A stretch of 64,000 nt of DNA from Uranotaenia lowii (lineage: Eukaryota; Arthropoda; Insecta; Diptera; Culicidae). Below the pieces are notes generated by a model. It did no database searches, had not been told where the DNA came from, and saw only the letters and a program-made list of their open reading frames with translations. The translations under genes were made by a program, and so were the position numbers. Location of the stretch: assembly GCF_029784155.1 (NCBI RefSeq), contig NC_073692.1, forward strand, positions 366,835,160-366,899,159, in the 5' to 3' direction. Shown in pieces: positions 34,610-45,833 of the stretch (position 1 is the first letter of the stretch; each line of letters starts with the position of its first letter).

Positions 34610-34985
34610 TAAGAACATGATACATGAGACCTGAGACCTGGGACCTGAAACCTGAGACCTGAGACCTGGGACCTGAGACCTGAGACATGAGACCTGAGAC
34701 CTGAGACAAGAGACATGAAACATTAGAAATTAGACATGAGACCTGAGACCTGAGACCCAAGACCTGAGAACTGGAACCTGAGACAAGGGATATTAGACTT
34801 GAGACCTCAGCATGAGAAATTAGAACTGAGGCATGAGACAAGAACCATGAAACATGAGACTTTAGACCTGAGACATGAGACATGAGACATGAGGCATGAG
34901 ACAAAAGACATAAGACATGAGACCTGAAACATGAGACCTGAGACCTGAGACATGAGACTTTGGACCTGAGACCAGAGACAAGCTA
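34610..34985 (-). repeat. GAGACCTGA tandem array, left arm
   Basis: Dozens of imperfect GAGACCTGA / GAGACATGA units. Overlapping ORFs here (SQVSGLRSQVSG-type reading) are a product of the repeat, not genes. Confidence 0.95.
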
Positions 34986-35199
34986 CTAATGTTAGTACCG
35001 CGAGAAAATAGTTTTGCTCCGATTTCAACTTTCGACCAGTCTTCACGAAAACATGTACCGAGTTCAACTTGAGAGCGGAAATTCAGGCGCATGTTTTCTC
35101 TGAACTTGCACACAAACTTGTAGGGTATTTCGGGGGAATATGCACCTGCTAAGGGAAATGACCGAGTATGCTGAATACGTAAGCTGAACACCCGAATAA

Positions 35200-37689
35200 A
35201 TTGCAACATGTGCTTCGTATTTCTATCTTCTACTCATATTCTGTCAAAAATATTACTTTTTATGGTAAAAACTATGAAAATATTCGATTTTTTACAAACG
35301 CCTTTAAAAGCAACCTTTGAAACCATTGGATGTTAAACGCCCCAGTGTAGGCAAATGATGCTCCAAAACATTGGATCAAAACGACTCGAAAACAACACAA
35401 TATTCACAGTGAAAATAAATTAATTCTTTTATTTGATTCAGAAAAAAGTGCAAAAAATATTTTTTTTCCAAGTTTATCTACACATAAAAACAAATGGTTT
35501 GTTAACATTTCCCAATGAAAAAATTAAATATTTTGAAATTCTTGACTTTATTTTGAACTGTGTCAGTTTCAACCAAATTTTTCTGCTGCTTTTGGCGACA
35601 AATTTAGTGAACCGATTCGATTTTCTGTGCACGTTTTTTACTCAAAATCGGTCGAAAGTTATAATTATTATGCATCCTAATGATAATTAAGGACTAAGCA
35701 AAGAAGAAGATCGATACATCTTTTCGATAATCGGTCTGTATTCATGGAAAACTGCACTTCAAAATTTAGAATAAAACACGTGGTTTTGTTTACATCTTAC
35801 CGAACAGCACCTTGAGAGGAGGGCGATTTGTCCATAAATTCATGGGGGCATTTTGATCGGATATCTAAAATTTAATATGTCTTTAGTTTACCATAAAACA
35901 ACAATTTACCACAGTTTTTCATCAATTGATAATTCAAATAACAAAATTTAACAAAATATAGTTGCTGTCGTTTTACCCCGCATGGGCGTTATGGACAGAA
36001 GTACCCTACTTGGGTTTAGCTCGAACCTGAACTCGAGCACATTTATTGTACCCGAGTGCGCGCCCCGATGTCCCTACCCTGGTTCGCTTCGGGTTCGTAC
36101 CGAGTTTTGTACTCATAGTGGCTGGCTGAACTGAGATTGAATGTGTCTACCTGTGTATGCCTGGGAGTTGAATGCGGTATGAATTAATTTCTTCAGTTAG
36201 TTTTTCTATCATTTGTGCGTATGTTATTCAATTTCACTACTGTTTTTTGAGCATTTTTGGAGTTATGTATGGGGTGTTAAAACCGACACATATATATGGT
36301 TGGTTTTTGAAAATTATCGATGAAATTTTTTTGTCTTCTGGCCAAAAAACAGAATAAAAAATTTGGCCGAAAATTTGTTTGTTTGAAACTAGATAGGTAG
36401 TTCCCAAATATTCCCAAATATTTCATAAAATCACCGGTTGATGATTTTATGAAACATTTGGGAATTGCCATTCCAACTCTCGCTCCGCAAACCTCATGAA
36501 ACAATGTTTATATTTATGAGGCATTAAAAAATGCAAACATAAAATCGATAAATAATCGCATGGCGAGTAGAAAACATGTAAAATTTTGCATAATTTGAAT
36601 GATTAAAAATTATAAAAAAGATCCAATTGACACAAATGAAAAAACGGTCAAATATTCAAAATGTCAACAATAACAAAAATATAAAAAATGGCTTTAGTGA
36701 CAAAAAAGAAGAAAATGACAGAAATATCACAAATGGCAAAAATGAGCCCATGGTTAAATGGCAAAACCTTCTAAAGCTGTTCGAAAAACATCCGTTACAA
36801 GGAAATTTGAGTTGCAGTTTGATGGCGTTCCCAAAGCCGCAAATGTTATCCGATTTTTATGATATTATATTCATTGTGTAGATTATTTATTCAAGCTACT
36901 CAACATTTCAAAATTAAGTCGATATGTATTGCCAGCTTTTAAGAAACTGGTTCAGACAGAAAATAGTAAATATAAAAAAACAATTATATTTTCAAAATAC
37001 TTATGCCACTGATCTTATACCTTCTGACAGCTTTGCTGTATTTGAATGTTTCATTGATGTTTGGAATTGTCAAGAACACATCCATCCGACTGTGTTTAGA
37101 TATGTTGGAATCCAATGAAAGTTTTGACCGCTATTTCGGACTAGAAAAAATTCATACTTTAAAAGCGGCATCTAATTTTGGCTTTGCTTAGTTGTATTTC
37201 ATTTCTATATGAGCTGATTTTTTTAAATAAAATTTTAATTTTTTGTTGTTCATTTGATTATCGTTTCGAATGAACATACTTGATCTTATCATATTGACCC
37301 AAACAATTTTGAAGGGTTAGAAATGACAACAAATATCATAACTATGAAACTGGCAAAAATGGGAAAAAATAAAACTCATAATAATTTGGAAGATTCGTTG
37401 ATTAGATTTCATAGACTTTCCACTGGTAAGATGTTGAAAAAATTTAATACCTCATTTTATTGTACACCTGTCAAATTACAAATCACATATAATTTCTTTT
37501 ATTTGTTCTACAATTAATTCGTCATATGAATTATAAAAGCTCTGTTAATACCAGGACAATAAATTGTTTTACAATTGTTTTTCAGATAATCTATTTGTTT
37601 AATTGTTTTTTACACTATTACTTCAGAGAAAGATTATGTTCATCATTTTAGTCGTACATGAAATAATGTTTTTATAGTCTTTAAAACTT
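35200..37689. other. Interior of the foldback candidate, no gene recognised
   Basis: AT-rich. A 36000-36110 block rich in GAGTTCGAAC / GGTTCG words resembles 39340-39500. A hairpin-forming segment spans 36410-36468 (CCCAAATATTTCATAAAATCA facing TGATTTTATGAAACATTTGGG). No transposase-like frame is recognised. Confidence 0.45.
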
Positions 37690-37960
37690 CGTTTAAATGA
37701 CCTTTATTTTTAATGTGATATCGGGCTCTGAATCGGAGAATGAAATTTAAAAAAAAAACTCAGTAGAACAGTTTTTAAGTAATGCTCGAAATATGAAATT
37801 TTGAAAAATTTTTAAAAAGTAGGTACTTGTACTGAAATTCAAATATCTCTTTATGCATGACGTGAATTTGAAATCTCTTATTTGCATATTAAAGGTGATT
37901 AAATTTCCTATCGATCTTGCAAACTTTATATTTGAGTATGATTAACAGTATTGTTGATAT
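37690..37960 (+). repeat. Dispersed repeat family B, copy 3 (diverged)
   Basis: TTTTAATGTGATATCGGGCTCTGAAT, AATATCTC, TTTGAAATCTCTTxTxTGCATATT and GATTAACAGTATTGTTGAT parallel 33255-33510. Confidence 0.55.
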
Positions 37961-38079
37961 TAATGACTTAATGATAGAAAAATTTATAAAAACGGATTTT
38001 TATAGAGAAAATTTTGTTTCAGCTTTAGTTTCAGACTCGAAGGTAATATGTTAAAAATCCGATTTTCTTTTGTACTTAA

Positions 38080-39290
38080 ATATCAGTTCAAAACAAAGAT
38101 TTCAAGTGGTTGTTTATCAAAATCGTTTGAAAATTTGCATTTTTGAATAATTTTGCGAACCACGGTGTACTTATCATAGTGTAGGAAGAATAAAATATAG
38201 TAAATCTCACTCGCTCCAAGTCAAAGTTGGGTATTAGTGTACCAGAAGGTCACATGCCAAATTTCAGATTGATCTGACCATGGGGAGGGCTACTTGAGTC
38301 TCAAAAGTGAATAGGATTTTTAGGTATTTTGCTCGGGAGGAACAAAAAATACTGGTTTTTCATTCATAACTTTTTTCTTCACTGGCCGGTTGCTTTTTAT
38401 GAATAATTTTCTTAAAGCCTGAATTTAGAAAAATATTTCACTCGAAGACTGCAATCCGATTGGACTTAAAACAAAAATGTTATTGCGATGGTAACATTCT
38501 AATATTGTTTGTTTTATACGGAACTTGAATGTTGATATAAAACAAAGATTTTAAGTTCTTATTTATCAAAATCGGTTGAAAGTGGTAGAAGTTATGGTCA
38601 AGGTTGCCGAAATCACAGAATCTATAATTTTACAGAATTTTGAGCATAAATATTTTTGTCACAGATTCTATGTCATGGAACAAAATATTCACAGATTTTT
38701 GAAATTTTGTAGGCTTTTCCAAACTAATAAATTTTCATACCAATACTTACTTTGGATTTCTGAATCAAATTAACGAAAATGTTATAAAATTAACACTGTA
38801 TATACAGCGTAATTGTAATATTGTAAAAATAAGCATATGGGAAATGTTTTTCAGTGAAAATCGTATTAAAACATCACAGAACCTTGTCACAGAATTTTGG
38901 AGCCAAATCAAAGAAATATAGAACTTTTTTTTTTCAAAAACACACAGTTTCTCCGGTTATGGTTACTTTACGTAAGTAATATTAGCATTGGAAGAATAAA
39001 ACATGGTAAATCTAATCAGCTCCAAGCTAAAATTAAACATTGCCTTACCAGAAGTTTACAAGCCTAATTAAGCAAAATCTAACCATCAGAAGGGGTTTCG
39101 ATTGAGCCTCAAGCGTGAATGGGATTACGAAATCCCATTCACGCTTGAGATTTTTCATTAATAACTTTTTTATCCCCTAGCCGATTGATTTTTTTAAATA
39201 ATTTTCTCTAAGCCTAAATGAAGACAAACATTTTACCCGAAGACAGCATCACGATTGGAATTGAAACAAAAAAGTTACCTAAGCTGCTCA
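38080..39290 (+). repeat. Partial direct duplication, about 800 bp apart
   Basis: 38188-38470 and 38990-39280 share GGAAGAATAAAAxATxGTAAATCT, GCTCCAAG, ACCAGAAG, GAGCCTCAA/GAGTCTCAA, CATTCATAACTTTTTT and the GAAGACxGCAxxxCGATTGGA phrase in order. They look like two diverged copies of one repeat. No coding content. Confidence 0.65.
39108..39149. repeat. Perfect 19-bp hairpin, 4-nt loop
   Basis: CTCAAGCGTGAATGGGATT (39108-39126) and its exact complement at 39131-39149 flank ACGA. The related copy near 38300-38330 has only the left half, so the palindrome arose here by a local inverted duplication. Confidence 0.9.
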
Positions 39291-39514
39291 AGCGCTTACA
39301 CTTTCTGCATTTTATTCCGTTTCCTGGATTCTGAACATGGATGCGCGCACACGGGTTCGCACCCGAGTTCGAACTTGCACCCTACACTTTGAGTGCGGTG
39401 AGTTTAAATGGGTGCGTGTTGAACTTGCACCTCAAAAGTTGTGTGCAAGTAAGTACAAAAACTTGCGTGCACTTCGCACCCAAGTTGTACCGTGAAGACT
39501 GCTTTCGACCGGTC

Positions 39515-39605
39515 AAGTGAAAGGGTTAGTGGTTAGCGTGGTAAGACGATAATCGCTGGTCCACTGATGGCATGGGTTCGATTCCCATCGCGGTACTGGG
39601 TGTTC
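39515..39605 (+). repeat. tRNA-related (SINE-like) sequence
   Basis: A perfect B-box GGTTCGATTCC lies in the stem context ATGGGTTCGATTCCCAT (about 39571-39587). A degenerate A-box-like TGGTTAGCGTGG lies about 40 bp upstream. The 5' flank CTTTCGACCGGTCAAGTGAAAGG (about 39503-39525) is the inverse of part of the 119-bp repeat. A functional tRNA cloverleaf is not evident, so a tRNA-derived repeat is likelier. Confidence 0.5.
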
Positions 39606-40299
39606 AATGTTAAGTTGATTGCACATAAAATTGAGGTAGTCAGAAAAATTATTGGTTTCACCAGTTTTTTAAATTTGCGATTTTTACCGCACTAAGAAAA
39701 AGGGCTAATTTGTTACAAACTTAATTTTTATTCAAAATCTTAAAAAACGTTTAAAAATTTATAGTTTTTGATGTATTTGTGATTTCGTAACGCATGAAGC
39801 ACCAATTGCAGTAATTTTTGGCTATGTTCGAATTAAATATTATATTTTTTAAATCAAAAATGTTTTTATAGAAAAAACATGAGTGTGATACAAACATTTA
39901 GGGGTAAAAATACTGCAACAATTTCTTCTAGCTGAATTCATAAAAATTCATGAGAGGATGGATAAAAATTTTGAAGTTATATTTTCATTACTTACAAATT
40001 TCAAAGAATGCGATGTTTGAAAACAATTTTTGAAAATTTGTAGTATCTTCTTCAAGTTTTCAAACAATCAAAGAACGCAAGGGCTCACAGCCACACCGGC
40101 TCTCTAGAATGATGATTTTACTCAACTTTCGGCTGGGTGGGTCCTGCAGTTTCTGCTTGCGCGTTATGATTTATTTTGCCAGTTATCAAAAAAAACATGA
40201 TACAAAATATAAAAAAACGCTTTATATACCATTCAATTCCCCGGAGTCTCAAGATTACCCTATGTCACCAATATCACCAAGAAGTCAATCCCTTTCACT

Positions 40300-40788
40300 T
40301 GACGAGTCGAAAGTTGAAATCGGAGCAAAACTAATTTCTCACGGTACTAGCACAAGTAGCTTGTACAAGCGAACTCGCGACACTATTTTTCGTCACCTAC
40401 AAGTGAAGCTCTTTCACTTCACACCGGTCTAAAGTTGAAATCGGAGCTAAACTAATTTCTACTGGTACTAAACCTAGTAGCTTAAACTAACGAACTAGCG
40501 ACACTATTTTTCGTCACCTACAAATGAAACCCTTTCGCAAGTTGAAATCGGAGCTAAACTAATTTCTCGTGATACTAACCCTAGTAGTTTGTACTAGCGA
40601 TCTCACGACACTATTTTTCGTCACTTTCAAGGGAAGCCCTTACACTTGACCGGTCGAAAGTTGAATTAGGAGCTAAACTAATTTCTCGCGGTACTAACCC
40701 TAGTAGCTTGTACTAGCGAAGTCGCTACACTATTTTTCGTCACCTACAAGTCAAACCCTTTCACTTGACCGGTCGAAAGTGGAAATCT
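40300..40788 (+). repeat. 119-bp tandem repeat, units 1-4 plus start of 5
   Basis: Units begin at about 40310, 40432, 40539, 40658 and 40777 with AAGTTGAAATCGGAGC. Each carries GCGGTACTAA, GTAGCTTGTACTAGCGAA, CACTATTTTTCGTCACC and CACTTGACCGGTCG. The fifth unit is cut by the insertion at 40789. Confidence 0.92.
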
Positions 40789-41437
40789 TCTTCTTCTTCT
40801 TCTTCTGACACCAACATGGCCAAAACTTGTATGCATCCTGGAAAATGAAAAACTTGCGTTCCTCATTTTTCTTTTCAACATAGTATCTGAGACATAGAAC
40901 ATGCATTGAAGATACTACTACGGCCAGGCCAACCATGTGATGATAAACGCAAAAGATTCAGGAACAAGGGAGGAATGAAGCGTGGAGTTCCCTGCCAAAC
41001 GCTTCATATGATTGTATATGGTTTTGGTGTTAAATTTAAAATAAAATATAAATAAATAAACGGATTAAAAATAATACAGAACGGGCTCACCAAATCAAAG
41101 GGAAACTTTAGTTACGGATGATTCAGGGCGCAAGAATAGCTTTACTGCGGCAATAATTTCTGGAAACTCGGCTTGACTGGATCAGGGGATGTTGGGGAAA
41201 CAGCTTGCTTTGCTTCTTCGCAGGAACCGAGGCTAACTAGTAAGTCTTCTTTAGGGTGGGCCACTATTCCAAAGTCCAGTCGGTTCCATTTTTCGGACTT
41301 AAGCAACAGCTACCAAAAAGCTTCCAATTCCGAATATTTCACATATAAATTCAAATTTCACATATAAAATTATCACAAATTGCAGTAAATTTTCATGTCA
41401 AAAAATAAACTGATCCGCTTTCTTCGCCCACAGCCTA
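40789..41437 (-). mobile_element. Retroposon-like insertion in the 119-bp array with (GAA)n tail
   Basis: The same stretch of about 20 bp, ending GAAAGTGGAAATC, precedes the insert (about 40768-40788) and follows it (about 41440-41460), after which the array unit continues. Both copies carry GTGG where other units have GTTG, so they derive from one target site. The insert starts with (TTC)n, i.e. a (GAA)n tail on the minus strand. The interior is not recognised. Confidence 0.7.
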
Positions 41438-41632
41438 CCTGACCGGTCGAAAGTGGAAATCGGAGCTAAACTTATTTTTCGCAGTACTAACCCTAGAAGC
41501 TTATACTAGCGAACTCGCGACACTGTTTTTCGTCACCTACAAGTCAATCCCTTTCACTAGAGGGGTCGCAAGTTGAAATCGGAGCTAAACTAATTTTTCG
41601 CGGTAATAACACTAGTAGCTTGTCTCAGGTCT
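41438..41632 (+). repeat. 119-bp tandem repeat, final units
   Basis: Completes unit 5 and adds a partial unit 6 (about 41570-41625) that runs into the TCAGGTCTC array at GTAGCTTGTCTCAGG. Confidence 0.9.
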
Positions 41633-42200
41633 AAAGTCTCAAGTCTTAGGTCTAATCTTTCATGGCTCTTGTCTCATGCCTCAGTTCTCATGTCTTATGT
41701 CTCATGTCTCAGGTCTCAGGTCTCAAGTCTCAGGTCTCAGGTCTCATGTCTCAGATCTCATGTCTAATTTCTAATGTTTCATGTCTCTTTTCTCAGGTCT
41801 CATATCTCATGTCCCATATCTCATGCCTCATGTCTCATGTCTCATGTCTCAGGTCTCAGATGTCATGTCTTAAGTCTCATGTCTCATGTCTCGGGTCTCA
41901 AGTCCCATGTCTCAGGTCTCAGGTCTCAGGTCTCAGGTCTCGTGTTTTATGTCTTAGGTTTCTTGTCTCAGGTCTCAGGTCTAATGTCCCATGTCTATGG
42001 TCTCATTCTTCAGGTCTCAGGTCTCATCTCTCAGATCTCAGGTCCCTGGACTCAGGTCTCAGGTGTCATGTCTAAAGTCTCAGGTCTCAGATCTTAGGTC
42101 TCATGTCTCTAGTCTACATTCTCAAGTCTCAGGTCTCAAGTCTCAAGTCTCAGGTCTCAGGTCTCAGGTCTCAGGTCTCAGGTCTCAGGTCTTAAGTGTC
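41632..42200 (+). repeat. TCAGGTCTC tandem array, right arm
   Basis: Imperfect TCAGGTCTC / TCATGTCTC units over about 570 bp, in inverted orientation to 34610-34985. ORFs across it are low-complexity artefacts. Confidence 0.95.
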
Positions 42201-42488
42201 AGAACTTCAGAGCTGTAGAATTTGAATGGTCTTTTTTTACGGTTTTCGGGAATTAATACGGTTTTTTTTGCACGATTTTTTTACGCGGTACGTTCATCAG
42301 TGTAAAAAAAACCTTACTGTATTTCACATAATCTTCATAGGGGTAAAAAGGGGCAAGAAAGATCGCTTCTTAGGAGCTCCACCCTTGTAAATGGTTCCTT
42401 TCAAATGATTTTAAGTTTTAAACAAACGTTTCAACTCGTTTTATAATATTGCAATGACTTAATATTTCATGTTGTGAAGACATATTAA

Positions 42489-43258
42489 CCCTCATCTGCA
42501 TCAGATTTCATTGCCCTAATCAGCACTAGGAGTGTCAATTTGACACTACATGCTCAAATCGTTATAACTTATGGCGTGTTCAATCGATCTGAATCATTTC
42601 TTTTTCGGCTTATTGGTCCAAACAAAGTAAAAGTACTGAAAATCCGGGTACAACCTGACGGTGGACTCCAAAAAAACAGATGAAATTTTAATTTGTAAAA
42701 TAATCGCACAAATTAGTGAACTTTGAAAAATTCGTGTCAATTCAATTTTTGTGGCATCGAAAATCTAAAGACAGCAAAATGTTTGAATTTCAATAAATTT
42801 TGTAATCATATTATTTTTACAAACTCTACAATCGCTTAAACAGTATTTACTAGCAATCGAATGAAAAGTAGGTTTTTCAGACCCTTTTTTTAACTTTTTG
42901 TGACCATTTCATTAAAAAAAAAAATAAAAAAAAATTTTCTTGGCTTCATGATGTAGGAATTAACTTCAGCTTTTATAAGCATAAGGCAAGTATTTTTTTG
43001 GACGTATAATATATAAACTATACAGCAGTTTTCCTAAGGCATGTTTTTTCGGATTTTTTTTTCTTTCATGCTGAATAACGAGAAAATTAAAAGCTTTAGC
43101 TATATATAATGTTCTAAACATATTTTACCGACATTACAAAGTTTCTATTGATATAATTTTATATAATTTTTATATAATTTTATATATAATTTTATATAAT
43201 TTTTGTATTCTGAAGCTTCTGCAAGAGTGTCAAAATGACACTCTAATACGGATGAGGG
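42489..43258. mobile_element. piggyBac-like MITE
   Basis: 770 bp flanked by TTAA at 42485-42488 and 43259-43262. The ends read CCCTCATCTGCATCAG and, reversed, CCCTCATCCGTATTAG. Subterminal AGTGTCAATTTGACACT and GAGTGTCAAAATGACACTC palindromes lie near the ends. TTAA target plus CCCT start fits piggyBac. There is no transposase, so it is non-autonomous. Confidence 0.85.
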
Positions 43259-43262
43259 TTAA

Positions 43263-44396
43263 GAAAATAGCTTGCTTTTGGGTTATTTAAGTCAAATAAC
43301 ACCCCAAGGAGACAGATTGGAATTTCTGAGAATATTTCAAGTAAGATAAGCACTATTTCAAGTTCTTGTTTTTTTGGGTCAAATTTTCCCTCTGCCATAG
43401 TGACATGTGACGTTTGTATGACATTTTTGTCCCATTTGTTCAAAACTCGGTATTAGTCATACAAATTTAATATTCTTTCCTTAATTTTGGAATTTAACAT
43501 TATTTTTTGGCCCTTTCCAGTGGAAAATCAATAGTTCACTCTTAGGTGAATTTTGAGGGATAAAATAATCGAAACTGTGAGCGCTTCGATGTAGGTTATC
43601 ATTCCTAGTTGTAGGGGTATAATTCTTAATTTATGAGCTAACTTATCAATCTTATCCCATAAAAATTCGAGATAACGTTAAAAATTCCAGCACCGTCCCG
43701 GTCAACAAAGTCTTCTTTCGCGGTTATAAATTCTCTGATTTGTAGCTATTCCAACTGTAGCTGGCCAGCTCTAATGTAATATGAAGCCCTTCATCTGCAC
43801 AGACAGCAAAGCTTTAATGCCTATGTCATGTCCCATGCGTGCTATGGGTGATGACATGCCTGCCATTATGATTGTTTCTGTGAGGCTTTGAACTCAAACA
43901 TTGCCATTTGTAGCATGAAATCGAGGCTTCCCTTACTAGGTTCCCAGAAATGCTTAACTATGCTCAACGTATTGCTTGCTTTTTAACGTTTTGTCAGCAT
44001 GTACTAGCAAAATCGCATCGCAACCCTCCATTTGTTTTCGATCATTTCTTGTGTCTGTTTGGAATTATACAGTGCTTGTCACTCAAATTCGTTTATGAGG
44101 TCAGGTTAGGCGCATTTCTTTCTGAGTAGAATTAATTGATCTAGAAAACAAACGTTTTATTTGTAAATGTTCGGAAAATGTTGCTGTTTTAAGATTATTC
44201 ATGATTGATCTGTTCAAATTTCAATCCTAATGTGTTTTTAGGCGTAGTCACATAGTGAGTGGTTTAAGAAAAAAAGCGCTCATCCAGTGAAAAACAAACG
44301 CAACGCGTCCAAGTGTGTCGAGATTGTGCATAGCTAGCTTCATACATATGTTCGGAAGTAAGATCCGGAACGTCATCTCAGGTTACCTTTTCCGTC
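43263..44396 (+). promoter_or_regulatory. Upstream region of P450 gene A
   Basis: No ORF with features. Close to the start codon an Inr-like ATCCAGTG (44282-44290) and a CAACGCGTCC stretch could mark transcription start and 5'UTR. No TATA box is placed with confidence. An in-frame-independent ATG at 44348 precedes the chosen start. Confidence 0.3.
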
Positions 44397-44737
44397 ATGA
44401 TCTACGCCGGCTGGGATACTCTCGGGGGATGTGTGGTAGTTTGGCTGTTGGCCCTGGTCATTTTCATGGCCTGGTTCCTCTCGACCTCGGGAACTCGATA
44501 CTGGCACTTCCACGAGCTACCGTACATAGCCGGTAAGCCCCTGGTGGGGAACTTTTGGCCAGTTCTGTCGATGAAGAAAAACACCTTCGAGCTAATGGAA
44601 GAGTTGTACTGTGATGCCAAAGTGGCCGGTAGTTCACTGTTTGGTGTCAGTATCATGATGCAGCCCAGTGTGGTTCTGCGAGATCCAGAGCTAATCAAAC
44701 AGGTGCTGATCAAGGATGCGGGTTGGTTCTGTAATAG
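44397..44737 (+). CDS. Cytochrome P450 (CYP3-clan), gene A exon 1
   Basis: Encodes the N-terminus of a microsomal insect P450, a heme mono-oxygenase of the ER membrane. The start ATG is 44397. A hydrophobic anchor (VVVWLLALVIFMAWFL, about residues 13-28) is followed by a hinge ending GKPLVGNF, then FGVSIMMQPSVVLRDPELIKQVLIKD, which matches the beta1/helix-B region of CYP6-like proteins. The exon ends at 44737 with AG|GTGAGC, phase 2. Joined to 60375, the codon becomes Arg and the reading continues as HMCTDPESDPIGYYNL. The intron is 15.6 kb and full of transposons. The heme-binding part is not in the window. Subfamily not assigned. Confidence 0.88.
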
Positions 44738-45032
44738 GTGAGCACAATTGTTTTTTTTTTTAAATTCAACTTATTGTCGCTTTCTTACTTTGTTGCTTGA
44801 TGCGCTTGCTGTCTTTCATCCTTTATGATTCTGAACATGCATGTATCCTATTATTTTATAGAATATGAGACAAACATAATTTTATACGCATTGTAAAAGT
44901 ATTTCAAACTACCAAAACCTGTAGGGATTCATTTTTCGACACACTTAAGTACCGTCAAACGGGGCATTATACAATAGCAGGGTTAGATGTAATCTTTGTA
45001 TACCACAACACGTAAAAAATGATTTCAATTAG

Positions 45033-45434
45033 ACTGGAACAAATATCGATTTCTTCTTTTGTCACCCCCTACCCCCCCCCTTCGAAATTTCCAAAATCCC
45101 GAAGGGGGAAATAAATAAAGTTTGAAGTGTTTTAAGTAAATTTCAAATAAAAACTCAAATATCGGACAGATTTCAAGACCAAGAACCAAATTTTGGAAGA
45201 TGGAAGTTAATTCTCGTTTTGAATTCTTGATTTTAGTGAATTTTTCGATAAAAAAAACTTAATTTATAGGTTTTATGCAATAATATAGTATGCTATTTGG
45301 TTGCATACAAGTTTTCGTGCAATTTATTTGTTTTTCGCATTATTTTTTAATGTCCACCGCCCCCCTCCCCCCCCCGCCCCCTCGCGATGTTCCAACTCAG
45401 AGTGACAAAAGAAGGATTTGAAATTTGTTCCGGC
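45033..45434. mobile_element. GGAACAAAT MITE
   Basis: About 400 bp. The ends read CTGGAACAAATATCGATTTC and, reversed, CCGGAACAAATTTCAAATCC, both followed by TTCTTTTGTCAC. C-rich tracts lie inside each end. A second copy (partial, reversed) is at 18372-18650. Target duplication not resolved. Confidence 0.7.
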
Positions 45435-45833
45435 TTTATTGATTGCAAATTGATGATGACATAGTTTCTCACATTGTGAGATAGTTTTAGAAGTTATTTA
45501 TTCTCATAGAAAATTTAAAAAATCGAGCAATATATGTACAAATTTTTACATTTTTGGATGACGTAAAAAACTTTACCCAGTATAAGGGATCGGCTTCATG
45601 ATATCACCTAAAAACTCTATAGTGTTTTTATTATTATTAATAATTATATAATGAATATTTTTATAATTCAGTAACCAGTCTGGGATAAAATGCACCAAAT
45701 CAAGGATTCACCTTTTAAATCTCGTTTCCATATGCTAGAAAATGATTGTTTTGCATCACACGTTTGTTAATTTCAAAATTTCATCCATCCACACGTTAAT
45801 TGGAGCTTGATTTCAGCTAGTAGGTTTTTTGTA

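Larger units (their letters stand above)
34390..42315. mobile_element. Candidate compound foldback transposon, about 7.9 kb
   Basis: The two ends mirror each other in three blocks. Outermost are AAGGTTTTTTT and oligo-T with ACACGG/ACGCGG and GAATTAAYACGG words (34390-34500; reversed 42220-42315). Next come arrays of GAGACCTGA (34610-34985) facing TCAGGTCTC (41632-42200). Last is a 119-bp repeat (34980-35065 reversed; 40300-41632). The array/119-bp junction has the same AGTAGCTTGTCTC in both arms. Long inverted ends built of short tandem repeats are the hallmark of Drosophila FB-type foldback elements. The interior (about 35.1-40.3 kb) shows no transposase. No clear target duplication was found, so the exact ends are uncertain. 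Confidence 0.6.

Noticed and set aside
34439..35209. Several overlapping ORFs rich in SQVSGLRSQVS and the mirrored ones at 41662-42218
   Set aside because: They translate a 7-9 bp tandem array in several frames; the array explains the reading, not selection on a protein.
34610..42200. CRISPR-like appearance of short repeats
   Set aside because: Units are directly adjacent imperfect copies with no unique spacers, in a eukaryotic genome; these are ordinary tandem arrays.
43130..43205. TATATAATTTTATATAA run as a separate microsatellite of interest
   Set aside because: It lies inside the TTAA-flanked MITE and is simple AT sequence.
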